64,000 nucleotides of DNA from Lustribacter sp965277075 (GTDB taxonomy: Bacteria; Vulcanimicrobiota; Vulcanimicrobiia; Vulcanimicrobiales; Vulcanimicrobiaceae). Each line of letters begins with the position of its first letter. Positions within the stretch are counted from its first letter, which is position 1. Of this stretch, positions 25,152 to 33,870 are shown piece by piece. Location of the stretch: the NCBI GenBank assembly GCA_965277075.1, contig OZ255707.1:1240001-1304000 (forward strand), read 5' to 3'. Under the pieces are notes generated by a model. That model did not search any database, was not told where the DNA came from, and saw only the letters and a program-made list of their open reading frames with translations. A program made the translations under genes and the position numbers.

Positions 25152-25180
25152 TTGCATAAATTCGCAATTCCTTGTAGGAT
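25152..25180 (+). promoter_or_regulatory. Predicted promoter of the histone H1-like gene
   Basis: TTGCAT (25152-25157), 17-bp spacer, TAGGAT (25175-25180) with an extended -10 TG two bases upstream. It lies in the topA/H1-like divergent region. Confidence 0.5.
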
Positions 25181-25253
25181 GCGATTAAATGCGCGTCGAT
25201 ACGCGCGACGCCACACCGAACTCTGCACCGTCCATTTTGGACGTGGAGGTTGA

Positions 25254-25652
25254 ATGGAATCGGATCCGATGACCGGCGAAGACGCGATGGCATCTACCGC
25301 GCCGGCCAAAAAAACGCGTCGTAAGAGCAGCGGCCGGAAGAAGGCCTCTGCGAAGAAAACGACCGCGAAAAAGACCACCCGCAAGAAGACCGGCGGCCGT
25401 AAAAAAGCCGTTGGAGCAAAGAAAAAAACCGCCAAGAAGGTAGCCGGCTCGCGCAAGAAGACCACGCGCAAAAAGGCCACCGCGAAGAAGACCACCCGGA
25501 AGAAGACCGCCAAGAAAGCCGCGAAGAAAACGGCCGGCCGTAAGAAGGCCGTCGGACGCAAAAAGGTCGCCAAGAAAGTCACCGGCCGCAAGAAAAAGAC
25601 GACCGCCAAGAAGACGACCCGCAAGAAAGCAACGCGGAAAAAGAAAGCTTGA
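25254..25652 (+). CDS. Histone H1-like Lys/Arg/Ala-rich DNA-binding protein
   Basis: The 132-aa protein is almost entirely Lys, Arg, Ala, Thr and Gly after a short acidic start (MESDPMTGEDAMAST). It is built from degenerate units of the type AKKTTRKK and GRKKAVG. This composition is that of eukaryotic H1 C-terminal tails and bacterial HC1/H1-like nucleoid proteins that compact DNA. The ATG has GGAGG six bases upstream. A strong terminator follows. Divergence from topA is suggestive of a shared role in DNA topology, which is inference. Confidence 0.85.
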   Translation: MESDPMTGEDAMASTAPAKKTRRKSSGRKKASAKKTTAKKTTRKKTGGRKKAVGAKKKTAKKVAGSRKKTTRKKATAKKTTRKKTAKKAAKKTAGRKKAVGRKKVAKKVTGRKKKTTAKKTTRKKATRKKKA

Positions 25653-25671
25653 TCTCGGGCGAAACACCACA

Positions 25672-25699
25672 AGAGCGACGCAACGTCGCTCTTTTTTTT
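25672..25699. terminator. Terminator between the H1-like gene and oppF
   Basis: AGAGCGACG, loop CAA, CGTCGCTCT (9-bp stem, 25672-25692) followed by a run of eight T residues on the plus strand. It ends the H1-like transcript. oppF, converging, stops at 25698. Confidence 0.88.
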
Positions 25700-26729
25700 A
25701 CGCGATAACCGCCGGACCGCGGGTGAGGTCGGGCGCCACGCCGCCGTGCTCTTCCACCCAGTGACAGGCTGCGCGATGTCCGTCTTCATACTCAGCGAAG
25801 GCGGGCACCTCGACTTTACACCGGTCGAACGCGATCGGGCAACGTGTGTGGAACCGGCAGCCCGACGGCGGATTGACGGGCGAGGGAATGTCGCCGGTCA
25901 AAATGATCCGTTTGCGACGCCGTTCGACCGACGGATCGGGAATCGGAATCGCCGAGAGCAGCGCCTGCGTGTACGGGTGCAGCGGGTTCGCGTAGAGGCG
26001 GTCGCGGTCGGCCAACTCGATGATCTTGCCCACGTACATCACGGCGACGCGCGTCGAGATGTGGCGTACGACGGAGAGGTCGTGGGCGATAAATAGGAAC
26101 GTCAGGTTCAGTCGCCGCTGCAGATCCTGGAGCAGGTTGATGACCTGCGCTTGGATCGAGACGTCAAGCGCGGACACCGGCTCGTCGGCAACGATGAACT
26201 TCGGGTTGACGGCGAGCGCGCGTGCGATGCCGATGCGTTGGCGTTGGCCGCCCGAAAATTCGTGCGGGTAGCGGTTCGCGTGATACGGCTGAAGACCGAC
26301 CATCGAAAGCAGTTCCTGAACCCGTTTTTCGGCATCGCTTCCCGCTGCCAGATGGTGAATCGTCAGCGGCTCGCGGACGATGTCGCCGACCGTCATGCGC
26401 GGGTTCAGCGATGCGTACGGATCTTGGAAGATGATTTGCATCTCTTTGCGGAGCGGACGCAATTCGGCGCGCGTTAACGTCTGAATCTCGCGACCGTCGA
26501 ACGCGATCGTTCCGGCCGTCGGGTCGGTGAGCCGCAGGATGACGCGTCCGGCGGTCGTCTTGCCGGAACCTGATTCGCCGACGAGCCCGAGCGTTTCGCC
26601 GCGACGGATGTCGAAGTCGATGTCGTCGACCGCCTGAACGTCGCCGACGCGGCGCTGGAGCAAGCCCGACGTGATCGGAAAATATTTTTTGAGACCGCGC
26701 ACGGCCAGGAGCGTCTCGGCGGCGTTCAC
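25698..26729 (-). CDS. oppF: Oligopeptide/dipeptide ABC transporter ATPase (OppF/DppF)
   Basis: ATPase of a peptide importer, 343 aa. Walker A is GESGSGKT, signature FSGGQRQRIGIARAL, Walker B FIVADEPVSALDVSIQAQ, with a C-terminal oligo_HPY region (GCRFHTRCPIAFDRC) that distinguishes Opp/Dpp ATPases. GTG at 26729 overlaps the oppD stop by 4 nt. No permease or binding-protein gene is near, so the rest of the transporter must be encoded elsewhere. Confidence 0.92.
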   Translation of the reverse strand: MNAAETLLAVRGLKKYFPITSGLLQRRVGDVQAVDDIDFDIRRGETLGLVGESGSGKTTAGRVILRLTDPTAGTIAFDGREIQTLTRAELRPLRKEMQIIFQDPYASLNPRMTVGDIVREPLTIHHLAAGSDAEKRVQELLSMVGLQPYHANRYPHEFSGGQRQRIGIARALAVNPKFIVADEPVSALDVSIQAQVINLLQDLQRRLNLTFLFIAHDLSVVRHISTRVAVMYVGKIIELADRDRLYANPLHPYTQALLSAIPIPDPSVERRRKRIILTGDIPSPVNPPSGCRFHTRCPIAFDRCKVEVPAFAEYEDGHRAACHWVEEHGGVAPDLTRGPAVIA

Positions 26730-27754
26730 GAGATCGCTTCCAATGTCGTCTGCGGAGCCGTTTCCACGTCGAGCGTGCGCTGCCCGACGGTCTGCTCGTC
26801 GTAGAGATAGCAACGCGCCACGTGACCGTCACCGAAGTCGTAGAGCGGCACCGGTTGGTCGCAGACCGGCATCTTGTAGCGGCAGCGCGGCGCGAACGCG
26901 CAGCCGGGCGGCATGTGCAAGAGGTTCGGCGGAGCGCCCTCGATAGGTATAAGCCGGTCGCCGGTCGAGTCGAGTCGCGGCAGCGATTCCAACAAGCCCA
27001 TCGTGTAGGGCATCTTCGGGCGATTGAAGATGTCGTCGGCCGAACCGTATTCGACCATATTCCCGCCGTACATCACGAGCACGTTTTTGCATGTCTCGGC
27101 GACGACGCCGAGATCGTGCGTGATCAAGACGATCGCCGAGCCGAGCCGCTGCTGCATCTCGTTCATCAGCTCGATGATCTGCGCTTGGATCGTCACGTCG
27201 AGTGCGGTCGTCGGTTCGTCGGCGATCAGGACGGCCGGATCGCACGAGAGCGCCATCGCGATCATAACGCGTTGTCGCATGCCGCCGGAGAACTGATGCG
27301 GGTAGTCGCGGATGCGCTTCTCCGGTGCGGGAATCCGAACGAGTTTGAGCATCTCGACCGCTTTGTCGAACGCGTCCTTTTTCGAATAGCCGAGGTGCAG
27401 ACGCGTCGCCTCAGCGATCTGCTCGCCGACCGTCATGACCGGATTGAGCGAGGTCATCGGATCTTGGAAGATCATCGCGATGTCGGCACCGCGAATCTTC
27501 CGCATCTCCGCTTCGCTCTTCTTCAGCAGATCTTCGCCGCGTAAGAGCACCTCGCCGCGTTCGATCTTGCCGGGCGGCTGTGGGATGAGCCGCATGATCG
27601 AAAGTGATGTAACCGATTTGCCCGAACCCGATTCGCCGACGATCCCGAGCGTCGTGCCGGCCTCGACCGCGAACGAAAGGCCGTTGACCGCACGGATCAG
27701 GCCGTCTTCGGTCTTGAACGTCGTGGCCAAGTCCCGGACGTCGAGCAGAGCCAA
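26726..27754 (-). CDS. oppD: Oligopeptide/dipeptide ABC transporter ATPase (OppD/DppD)
   Basis: The partner ATPase of OppF, 342 aa. It has GESGSGKSVTSLSIMRL, FSGGMRQRVMIAMAL, VLIADEPTTALDVTIQAQ and a C-terminal Cys-rich oligo_HPY segment (PPGCAFAPRCRYKMPVC). The start is TTG 27754: the codon two before it is a TAG in the same frame, so no upstream start exists. It lies 3 nt after secG. Confidence 0.92.
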   Translation of the reverse strand: MALLDVRDLATTFKTEDGLIRAVNGLSFAVEAGTTLGIVGESGSGKSVTSLSIMRLIPQPPGKIERGEVLLRGEDLLKKSEAEMRKIRGADIAMIFQDPMTSLNPVMTVGEQIAEATRLHLGYSKKDAFDKAVEMLKLVRIPAPEKRIRDYPHQFSGGMRQRVMIAMALSCDPAVLIADEPTTALDVTIQAQIIELMNEMQQRLGSAIVLITHDLGVVAETCKNVLVMYGGNMVEYGSADDIFNRPKMPYTMGLLESLPRLDSTGDRLIPIEGAPPNLLHMPPGCAFAPRCRYKMPVCDQPVPLYDFGDGHVARCYLYDEQTVGQRTLDVETAPQTTLEAIS

Positions 27755-27757
27755 GCG

Positions 27758-28141
27758 CTAAATTCCGGAGAGCGAGACGAGCGTTGCGATCACGACGAAC
27801 GCAACGGCGATTCCACCCGTGAGCCGGGCGAGTTGCGCGTCGAAGCCGACGCGCCCGCGGTAGTTCGATTCGACGCGTCCGCCGATCGTGCCGGAGAGAC
27901 CCTCTTGCTTTGTCGTTTGCACCGCGAGCAGCGCGATGAGTGCAAGCGCGCAGATGATGAACAACCCGGCCAGCGTGTGCGTCAACCAGGGCGCGTGCTG
28001 CTGCAGCGGCGACTGCGCCTGATAGTGCAGGTTGAGATTCTGCAACACTTGCGGTGGAAGCGACACGGCCGCCGCGGTCGCTTTAGCGACCGGCGCCGCA
28101 CCGGCGGCCGGCGTTACGGCGGCGAGCAAAGCGGTCAACAC
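27758..28141 (-). CDS. secG: Preprotein translocase subunit SecG
   Basis: A small membrane subunit of the SecYEG channel. The core has two TM segments: LAGLFIICALALIALLAVQ and GGIAVAFVVIATLVSL. They are joined by the conserved TTKQEGLSGTIGG loop. At 127 aa it is longer than most SecG because of an Ala-rich N-terminal extension that looks like an additional signal or membrane segment. It lies just upstream of oppD. Confidence 0.82.
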   Translation of the reverse strand: MLTALLAAVTPAAGAAPVAKATAAAVSLPPQVLQNLNLHYQAQSPLQQHAPWLTHTLAGLFIICALALIALLAVQTTKQEGLSGTIGGRVESNYRGRVGFDAQLARLTGGIAVAFVVIATLVSLSGI

Positions 28142-28212
28142 GATAGCGGACTCCTCAAAAAGATGTCGGGAAAACCAGCCCGACGACTACGCTATGAGGC
28201 GCCGCCGGCCCT

Positions 28213-30096
28213 CTACCGCGGAAGCGCGACCTCGCGCAACGCGGAGACACGCTTTGCAACATGCTCGCCCGTGAGCCCGAACTGCGCGCGTTGCGCTTCC
28301 GGCTTCCCATGATGGACGAGGACATTCGGTACGCCGATCCGCTCGACGTGCAGCGACAATCCGCGATCGCTGATGAACTCGACGACCGCCGAACCGAAGC
28401 CGCCGGCCAGCGAATGCTCTTCTAACGTAATCACGCGCGAATGCGTCTCGGCCAGCTCGATCAACAAGCTCTCATCGAGCGGTTTGACGAAGCGCATGTT
28501 GACGACGGTCGGCTTCGCGTCGTCCGGCAGCAGCGCGTACGCATCGAGCGCGGCATCGACCGTCGGACCGAGCGCGAGGATTGCGAGATCCTTACCCCGG
28601 CGCAAGACTTCCGCGCGACCGACGACCATCGGCGCGAGCGGCTCGTCCCATTTCCCGCTCGAACTGCCGCGCGGATAACGAATGCCGACCGGCGTCTCGA
28701 GCGCGAGCGCCAGATCGAGCATCGGCTGCAATTCGGCTTCGTTGCGCGGGGCCATGAGCGTCATGTTGGGCAACGTGCGCAAGTAGGCGATGTCGTAGAG
28801 GCCCATGTGCGTCGGCCCGTCGTCGCCGACGAAGCCCGCGCGATCCAGCGCGAAGACGACCGGCAGATTCTGAATCGACACATCGTGGACGATCTGGTCG
28901 TACGCGCGTTGGAGGAACGTCGAATAGATCGCGCAGACCGGCTTGACGTTGCTCGTCGCGGTACCGGCGGCAAAGCACACGGCATGCGCCTCGGCGATAC
29001 CGACATCGAAGTAGCGCGCCGGATAGGTCTTCGCGAACTTTGCGAGACCGGTACCGTCCGGCATCGCGGCCGTGATTCCGATGACGCGTGAATCACGCGC
29101 GGCTGCGTTGATCAACGCGTCCGCGAACGCTTGAGCGAAGGTCGGACGGCCGCTCTTCTTCTCGAGTTTGCCTTCGTCGGGAGAATAGACGTTCGGCCCG
29201 ACGCCATGGAACGTACGCGAATCGGTCTCGGCCGGCTCGAAGCCCTTGCCTTTGGTCGTGCGTACGTGGAGGAGCACCGGGCCGGGAATCTTGCGCGCGT
29301 TCGAGATCACGTCGACGAGCACGTCGTAGTCGTGTCCGTCGATCGGCCCGATGTACCGGAAGCCCATCTCCTCGAAGATCACTGCCGTCTTGCCTTCCGG
29401 CGAGACGAACTTCATGGCGGCCGTCTCGGCCGTCGAAAGCGCCCGGCGTGCCGCCGTGCCGAACGGCACGTGCCCCAGCACGTCTTTGGTCAGTTCGCGT
29501 GCCGTGGTCGCCAGCGGCTTCGTGCGAAGAACCGAAAGGTACGAGGCGATCGAACCGACGTTCGGCGCGATCGACATCTCGTTGTCGTTGAGGATCACGA
29601 TGAAATTCGTCTTGAGGCAGCCGGCATTGTTGATCGCCTCATACGCGAGCCCGCCGGTGAGCGCACCGTCGCCGATCACCGCGACGACCGTCTCCTTCGT
29701 GCCGCGCAGATCGCGAGCCGTCGCCATGCCGAGCGCCGCGGAGATCGACGTCGACGCGTGGCCGGCACCGAACGAATCGAACGGCGATTCCGTCCGCATC
29801 GCAAAGCCGGATAGGCCGCCCGCTTGGCGCAGCGTGTCGATGCGGTCGGCCCGACCGGTCAGCATCTTGTGAACGTACACCTGGTGGCTGACGTCGAAAA
29901 CGATGCGGTCGACCTTCACGTCGAGAACCCGGTGCAGTGCGAGCGTCAACTCGACGACGCCGAGATTCGGCGCAAGGTGGCCGCCGTTGACGGCGCAGAC
30001 CTGAATGAGCGTTTCGCGGATTTCTTTGGCGAGAAGATCGATGTCGGCGCGGCTCAGGTGACTGAGATCGGCCGGCATGCCGAGGCGGTCCAGCAT
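28213..30096 (-). CDS. dxs: 1-Deoxy-D-xylulose-5-phosphate synthase
   Basis: First enzyme of the MEP isoprenoid pathway, a TDP-dependent condensation of pyruvate and glyceraldehyde-3-phosphate. The 627-aa protein has GGHLAPNLGVVELTLALH, FDVSHQVYVHKMLTGR, the TDP motif GDGALTGGLAYEAINNAG with NDNEMSI, the Pyr-domain FDVGIAEAHAVCFAAG and FALDRAGFVGDDGPTHMG, and C-terminal ITLEEHSLAGGFGSAV. ATG 30096 gives the usual N-terminus. A PAP2-like gene is divergent. Confidence 0.96.
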   Translation of the reverse strand: MLDRLGMPADLSHLSRADIDLLAKEIRETLIQVCAVNGGHLAPNLGVVELTLALHRVLDVKVDRIVFDVSHQVYVHKMLTGRADRIDTLRQAGGLSGFAMRTESPFDSFGAGHASTSISAALGMATARDLRGTKETVVAVIGDGALTGGLAYEAINNAGCLKTNFIVILNDNEMSIAPNVGSIASYLSVLRTKPLATTARELTKDVLGHVPFGTAARRALSTAETAAMKFVSPEGKTAVIFEEMGFRYIGPIDGHDYDVLVDVISNARKIPGPVLLHVRTTKGKGFEPAETDSRTFHGVGPNVYSPDEGKLEKKSGRPTFAQAFADALINAAARDSRVIGITAAMPDGTGLAKFAKTYPARYFDVGIAEAHAVCFAAGTATSNVKPVCAIYSTFLQRAYDQIVHDVSIQNLPVVFALDRAGFVGDDGPTHMGLYDIAYLRTLPNMTLMAPRNEAELQPMLDLALALETPVGIRYPRGSSSGKWDEPLAPMVVGRAEVLRRGKDLAILALGPTVDAALDAYALLPDDAKPTVVNMRFVKPLDESLLIELAETHSRVITLEEHSLAGGFGSAVVEFISDRGLSLHVERIGVPNVLVHHGKPEAQRAQFGLTGEHVAKRVSALREVALPR

Positions 30097-30129
30097 GGGC
30101 GGCTCTTCGACGCCCCGAACGCCGCCCCC

Positions 30130-30768
30130 GTGCACGTACCGGCCGAGAGTCCGACGGCGATCGCGCTTCCATACCGCAAACGTGTCTGGACCGATCTGGC
30201 GCGAATCTTTTCGACCGTCTGCAATCCGTTCGTGACGTCGCTTGCGCTCTTCGTCATCTTGGCGGCCGTTCGCTCGCGAACGGCGCCCGACTTCTGGGTG
30301 CTGCTTTTCAACAGTGCATTCTTCACGTCGATCGGTCCGATGATCTACGTGTTCTGGCTTTACGCGACCGGCCGAATTTCCGATCTCGACATGTCGGTCC
30401 GGGCCGAGCGCGAGCGCGTTTTCGTCGTCTTCGTCATCTTCTTCGCACTCGGTACGATCGATTTGTGGGTGATCGCCGCCCCCGCGATCGTCACCGCCTC
30501 AATGGCGGGCTACGCGGTTTCATCGCTCGTCGTTCAGTGGATCACGCGCTATTGGAAAATATCGACGCACGCGCTCGGGATCACCGCGCCGCTCATCGCG
30601 CTCTGCGTCCTGTACGGAACGCGACCGATACCGTTCTTGGTGCTGATTCCGATCGTGTGTTGGGCGCGCGTCTATTTGCGCGCACACACGGTGTTGCAGG
30701 TCGTCGCCGGGGTCGCGCTCGCGACGACCTCGACATTGGTGGTCTTCCGGCTCTTCCACGTCATCTGA
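30130..30768 (+). CDS. PAP2-like integral membrane protein
   Basis: About 212 aa with five or six hydrophobic segments. Parts recall membrane PAP2 phosphatases: WKISTHALGITAPLI and WARVYLRAHTVLQVVAGVALA (R and H at the positions of the SRxxxxxHxxxD motif). The canonical KxxxxxxRP and PSGH motifs are not clean, so enzymatic activity is uncertain. GTG 30130 is the start closest to the membrane region and leaves 33 bp to the divergent dxs start. It might act on prenyl or lipid phosphates, in line with its neighbour; that is inference. Confidence 0.6.
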   Translation: MHVPAESPTAIALPYRKRVWTDLARIFSTVCNPFVTSLALFVILAAVRSRTAPDFWVLLFNSAFFTSIGPMIYVFWLYATGRISDLDMSVRAERERVFVVFVIFFALGTIDLWVIAAPAIVTASMAGYAVSSLVVQWITRYWKISTHALGITAPLIALCVLYGTRPIPFLVLIPIVCWARVYLRAHTVLQVVAGVALATTSTLVVFRLFHVI

Positions 30769-33040
30769 GCGGCAGCACGGCGCGCGCGTGGCTTCCTCCG
30801 TCCGGCCGCGGCACGACGCTCAGGTCGCGTGCCAGCATTGAGGCGATGTAGAGGCCACGACCGGACTCGCTCATCACGTCGTTCGGCAAGCGCGCATGAA
30901 ACGTGAATCCCGCGCCGCGATCGAGCACGTGCATGACCGGGTATTCGCCGGTCGCGTCGAGCGCGACTTCCGCGACGCCGCCGGAATGCCGCAAGACGTT
31001 GCCGACGAGTTCGCTGAAGAGCAATTCCGCGGTGCACACGTCTTCGTCGACCGCGCCGTTCTCCCGCAACCGGTCGGCCAGCGCATAGCGCACGCCGCGC
31101 ACGTCCAACCCGTCCGTCACGTCGATGGTCCAGCGCGCGGTCGGAATCGCGCCGACGTGCATCGTGAGGATCGCGACGTCATCGATCGGTTCGCGTACGA
31201 CGGCGTCGAGAATCTCGCGCGCCGGATCGCTGGACACGAGCACCTCGGCGCGCTCGAGCGCCTCGCGCAAAAGCGCTTCGCCTTCGAGAAGATTACGCGT
31301 CGCTTCGACTAAGCCGTCGGTATACAACACCAACAGCGAGTCTTCGGCGAGAACGATCGTACGCGACGCATCGTCGTTGCGCGCCGGGCGCAGACCGAGC
31401 GGCAAGCCGCGTGCCGTCAATTCGGTGACGGAGCCGTCATTGCGGCGGACGAGCGGCGCGGGATGACCGGCCGACGCATACGTGAGGTTCGATGTGAGCG
31501 GATCGAACACGGCCGCGAACGCCGTGACGATGCGGTCCGGTTGCTCGGATCGCAGCGCGCGGTCGGCCGCGTCGAGCATCGCGACCGGGTCGGGATAGAT
31601 CTGCGCGGCCCCGCGGATCGCTTGGCGCACCGCGCCCATCGTCACCGCGGCGTCGAGCCCGCTGCCGGCGACGTCGCCGATCGAGAGTACGACACGCCCG
31701 TCGGTGAGGCGGAAGACGTCGTACCAGTCACCGCCGACCTGCGCTTCGCTGCGCGCGGCTGAATACACCGCGTCGAAAACGAGTCCCGGAATCTCCGGCA
31801 GCGTTGCCGGTAACGCCGCCCGCTGAAACGCAGCCGAAGCGCGATGTTCGCGCTCGAGTTCCCGAACGAGCATGTCCCGCGCATCGCGGGCGTCCTGCAC
31901 GTCGTGCGTCGCGCCCACCCACCGAACGATGGTCCCGGCTTCGTTGCGAACGGGTTCCGCGACCGTTTGGAACCACCGATACGTTCCGTCGAAGCGGCGA
32001 AAGCGGCTCTCGTTCACGAGCCGCTCGCCGGTTTCGAAGGCGTGTGCATATGCGCCGAGCGCTTCGACGTCGTCCGGATGAATGAGGCTCAACCAAATGT
32101 CGATCGATTCGTCGAGCGTCAATCCGGTGTATTCGGTCCAACGCTTATTGACCGACGTCAGCGTTCCATCGGCGAGGGACGTCCAGAGAATCGTCGGCAA
32201 CACGTCGGCCAGCACGCGGGCTTGCCGCTCGCTATCGATGAGGACCGACTGAGCGCGCTTCGTGTCGTCGATATCGGTGCACGTCCCAAACCAGCGTACG
32301 ACGTTTCCCCGGGTATCGCGCATCGGGACACCGCGTGCCAGAAACCACCGGTAGGTGCCGTCGCGCGCGCGGAAACGATACTCCGTTTCATACAATCGCT
32401 CGTCACGAAAGGCCGACATCCATACTTCACGCGTGCGCTCGAGGTCCTCCGGATGCAGCGCCGCCATCCAGGCGTCGTCGAGCGACGACGCGGGCGTCAG
32501 CCCCGTGTAGTCGTACCAACGGTCGTTGAAGAAATCACTGCGGCCATCCGAGGCGGTCTGCCAAACGAGTTGCGGAATCGCTTGGGCGAACGCGGAAACG
32601 CCGTCCTCCAAGCGTTCGCCGGAACCGTGACGATACTGATGGATGTCGGTCGCGGTGCCGAGCCAGTACGTCACCTCGCCGCTGCCATCAAAAACGGGAA
32701 CGATGCGCGCGACAAACCAGCGAGCATCGGTGTCGGGCCGGTCGGCCGGTTTGAAACGCATCTCGAGAACGAACGTGCGCGACTCCGCGATCGCGGCACT
32801 CAGCTCCGGTATGAGACGTGCGATGTCGTCCGCCGTCGTCATGCGAATCCATTCGGCTGGACGGCAGGCGACCTCGAGCGGCACACCGAGGAACGCGAGC
32901 AACGGCGCATTGATCCAGTCGACGTTGCCGTGCCGGTCGTGCGTCCAGATGAAGTGCGGTAACCGATCGGCGAACGCCCGTATTTCGCCGGCGGCCGACG
33001 GCGGATGATCCGGTTCCGGAGGCTCGATCGTCGACATCAT
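30761..33040 (-). CDS. PAS-PAS-PAS-SpoIIE phosphatase with HATPase domain
   Basis: A 759-aa soluble sensor that probably works in anti-anti-sigma partner switching. Three PAS domains (about 20-135, 145-270, 285-405) each end in a typical PAC strand (YWLGTATDI, VVRWFGTCTDI, VRWVGATHD). A short helix leads to the PP2C/SpoIIE phosphatase (~425-610; GGDWYDVFRLTDGRVVLSIGDVAGSG, YASAGHPAPL, LVLYTDGLVEAT, DDVAILTM). A C-terminal RsbW-like HATPase (~620-755; ELVGNVLRHSGG) follows. ATG 33040 has GGAG upstream. Phosphatase plus kinase-type domain on one chain suggests it sets both sides of a switch; its target STAS protein is not in the window. Confidence 0.88.
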   Translation of the reverse strand: MMSTIEPPEPDHPPSAAGEIRAFADRLPHFIWTHDRHGNVDWINAPLLAFLGVPLEVACRPAEWIRMTTADDIARLIPELSAAIAESRTFVLEMRFKPADRPDTDARWFVARIVPVFDGSGEVTYWLGTATDIHQYRHGSGERLEDGVSAFAQAIPQLVWQTASDGRSDFFNDRWYDYTGLTPASSLDDAWMAALHPEDLERTREVWMSAFRDERLYETEYRFRARDGTYRWFLARGVPMRDTRGNVVRWFGTCTDIDDTKRAQSVLIDSERQARVLADVLPTILWTSLADGTLTSVNKRWTEYTGLTLDESIDIWLSLIHPDDVEALGAYAHAFETGERLVNESRFRRFDGTYRWFQTVAEPVRNEAGTIVRWVGATHDVQDARDARDMLVRELEREHRASAAFQRAALPATLPEIPGLVFDAVYSAARSEAQVGGDWYDVFRLTDGRVVLSIGDVAGSGLDAAVTMGAVRQAIRGAAQIYPDPVAMLDAADRALRSEQPDRIVTAFAAVFDPLTSNLTYASAGHPAPLVRRNDGSVTELTARGLPLGLRPARNDDASRTIVLAEDSLLVLYTDGLVEATRNLLEGEALLREALERAEVLVSSDPAREILDAVVREPIDDVAILTMHVGAIPTARWTIDVTDGLDVRGVRYALADRLRENGAVDEDVCTAELLFSELVGNVLRHSGGVAEVALDATGEYPVMHVLDRGAGFTFHARLPNDVMSESGRGLYIASMLARDLSVVPRPDGGSHARAVLPLR

Positions 33041-33102
33041 TTCACTCCCCGGTGTGTCCCGGAGCCCCGCCTTCAACGCCGCCCGAGCTTTTCCGGCCGC
33101 GT

Positions 33103-33870
33103 TTACGTGGCGCCGACGAGCGCGCTGACACGACCGTCGAAATCGCCGGTGCACCGGCGCACGTTCCGCTCGAACACGGCGACATCGCCGTTCGTGACGT
33201 ACGTCGTCTGCGAGGTTCTTTGAGGTAAGCCGAGTGCGGCGACCGCGCGAGCTTGTTCGACTGCCGGGTCGACACGCTTCACCGCTGGCAGCGCGCGCGC
33301 GAAGTGCCGGTCCAGCAGCGGATAGTGGGTGCACCCATAAACGATGGCATCGGTCTCCTTCGGCAGCGTCGCGACCAGTGCATCGACGGCCGCGCGCGCC
33401 GCGTCGCCCCCGGCGGCCCCCGCTTCGACGATCGGAACGAGTGCAGGCGCCGCGATCCCTGTGATGTCAACGGCCGGTGCGACGGCACGGATTGCGCGAA
33501 CGTACGCTTCGCTACGGATCGTTGCCGCCGTTGCGATCACCGCTACGTGGCGAAACGTCGTGCCGGCGAAGGCGCGCGCTCCGTTGTCGATCAGATCGAC
33601 GATCGGCAACACGAACGCGATGTCCGGCCAACCAAGGCGGCTGGCGACGGCGCACGACGTGTTGCAGCCCATGACGACGACGTCGGCGCCGTGGTTGCGT
33701 AACCACGCGAGATTGCTCGCCAACAGCGAGTGCAGCTCGGCATCCCCTCGCTCGCCGTACGGGACGTGCGCTTGATCGGCAAAATACAGTGCGTCATCGC
33801 TGACCCCGGCTGCGCGCAATGCGGCGAGCACGGTCAATCCGCCGAGTCCCGAATCGTAGACGCCGATCAC
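33103..33870 (-). CDS. murI: Glutamate racemase
   Basis: It supplies D-glutamate for peptidoglycan. The 255-aa product begins VIGVYDSGLGGLTVL and has both catalytic cysteines, C69 in VVMGCNTSCA and C180 in VYGCTHYPLL. VPYGERG is also conserved. The GTG start at 33870 overlaps the amidase stop (GTGA), so cell-wall synthesis and hydrolysis genes are coupled. Confidence 0.95.
   Translation of the reverse strand: MIGVYDSGLGGLTVLAALRAAGVSDDALYFADQAHVPYGERGDAELHSLLASNLAWLRNHGADVVVMGCNTSCAVASRLGWPDIAFVLPIVDLIDNGARAFAGTTFRHVAVIATAATIRSEAYVRAIRAVAPAVDITGIAAPALVPIVEAGAAGGDAARAAVDALVATLPKETDAIVYGCTHYPLLDRHFARALPAVKRVDPAVEQARAVAALGLPQRTSQTTYVTNGDVAVFERNVRRCTGDFDGRVSALVGAT

Noticed and set aside
25254..25652. 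The Lys-rich H1-like ORF as a low-complexity artefact or repeat expansion
   Set aside because: It has a good ribosome site, a promoter match and a strong terminator, and the codon-level repeats are degenerate rather than recent tandem copies.
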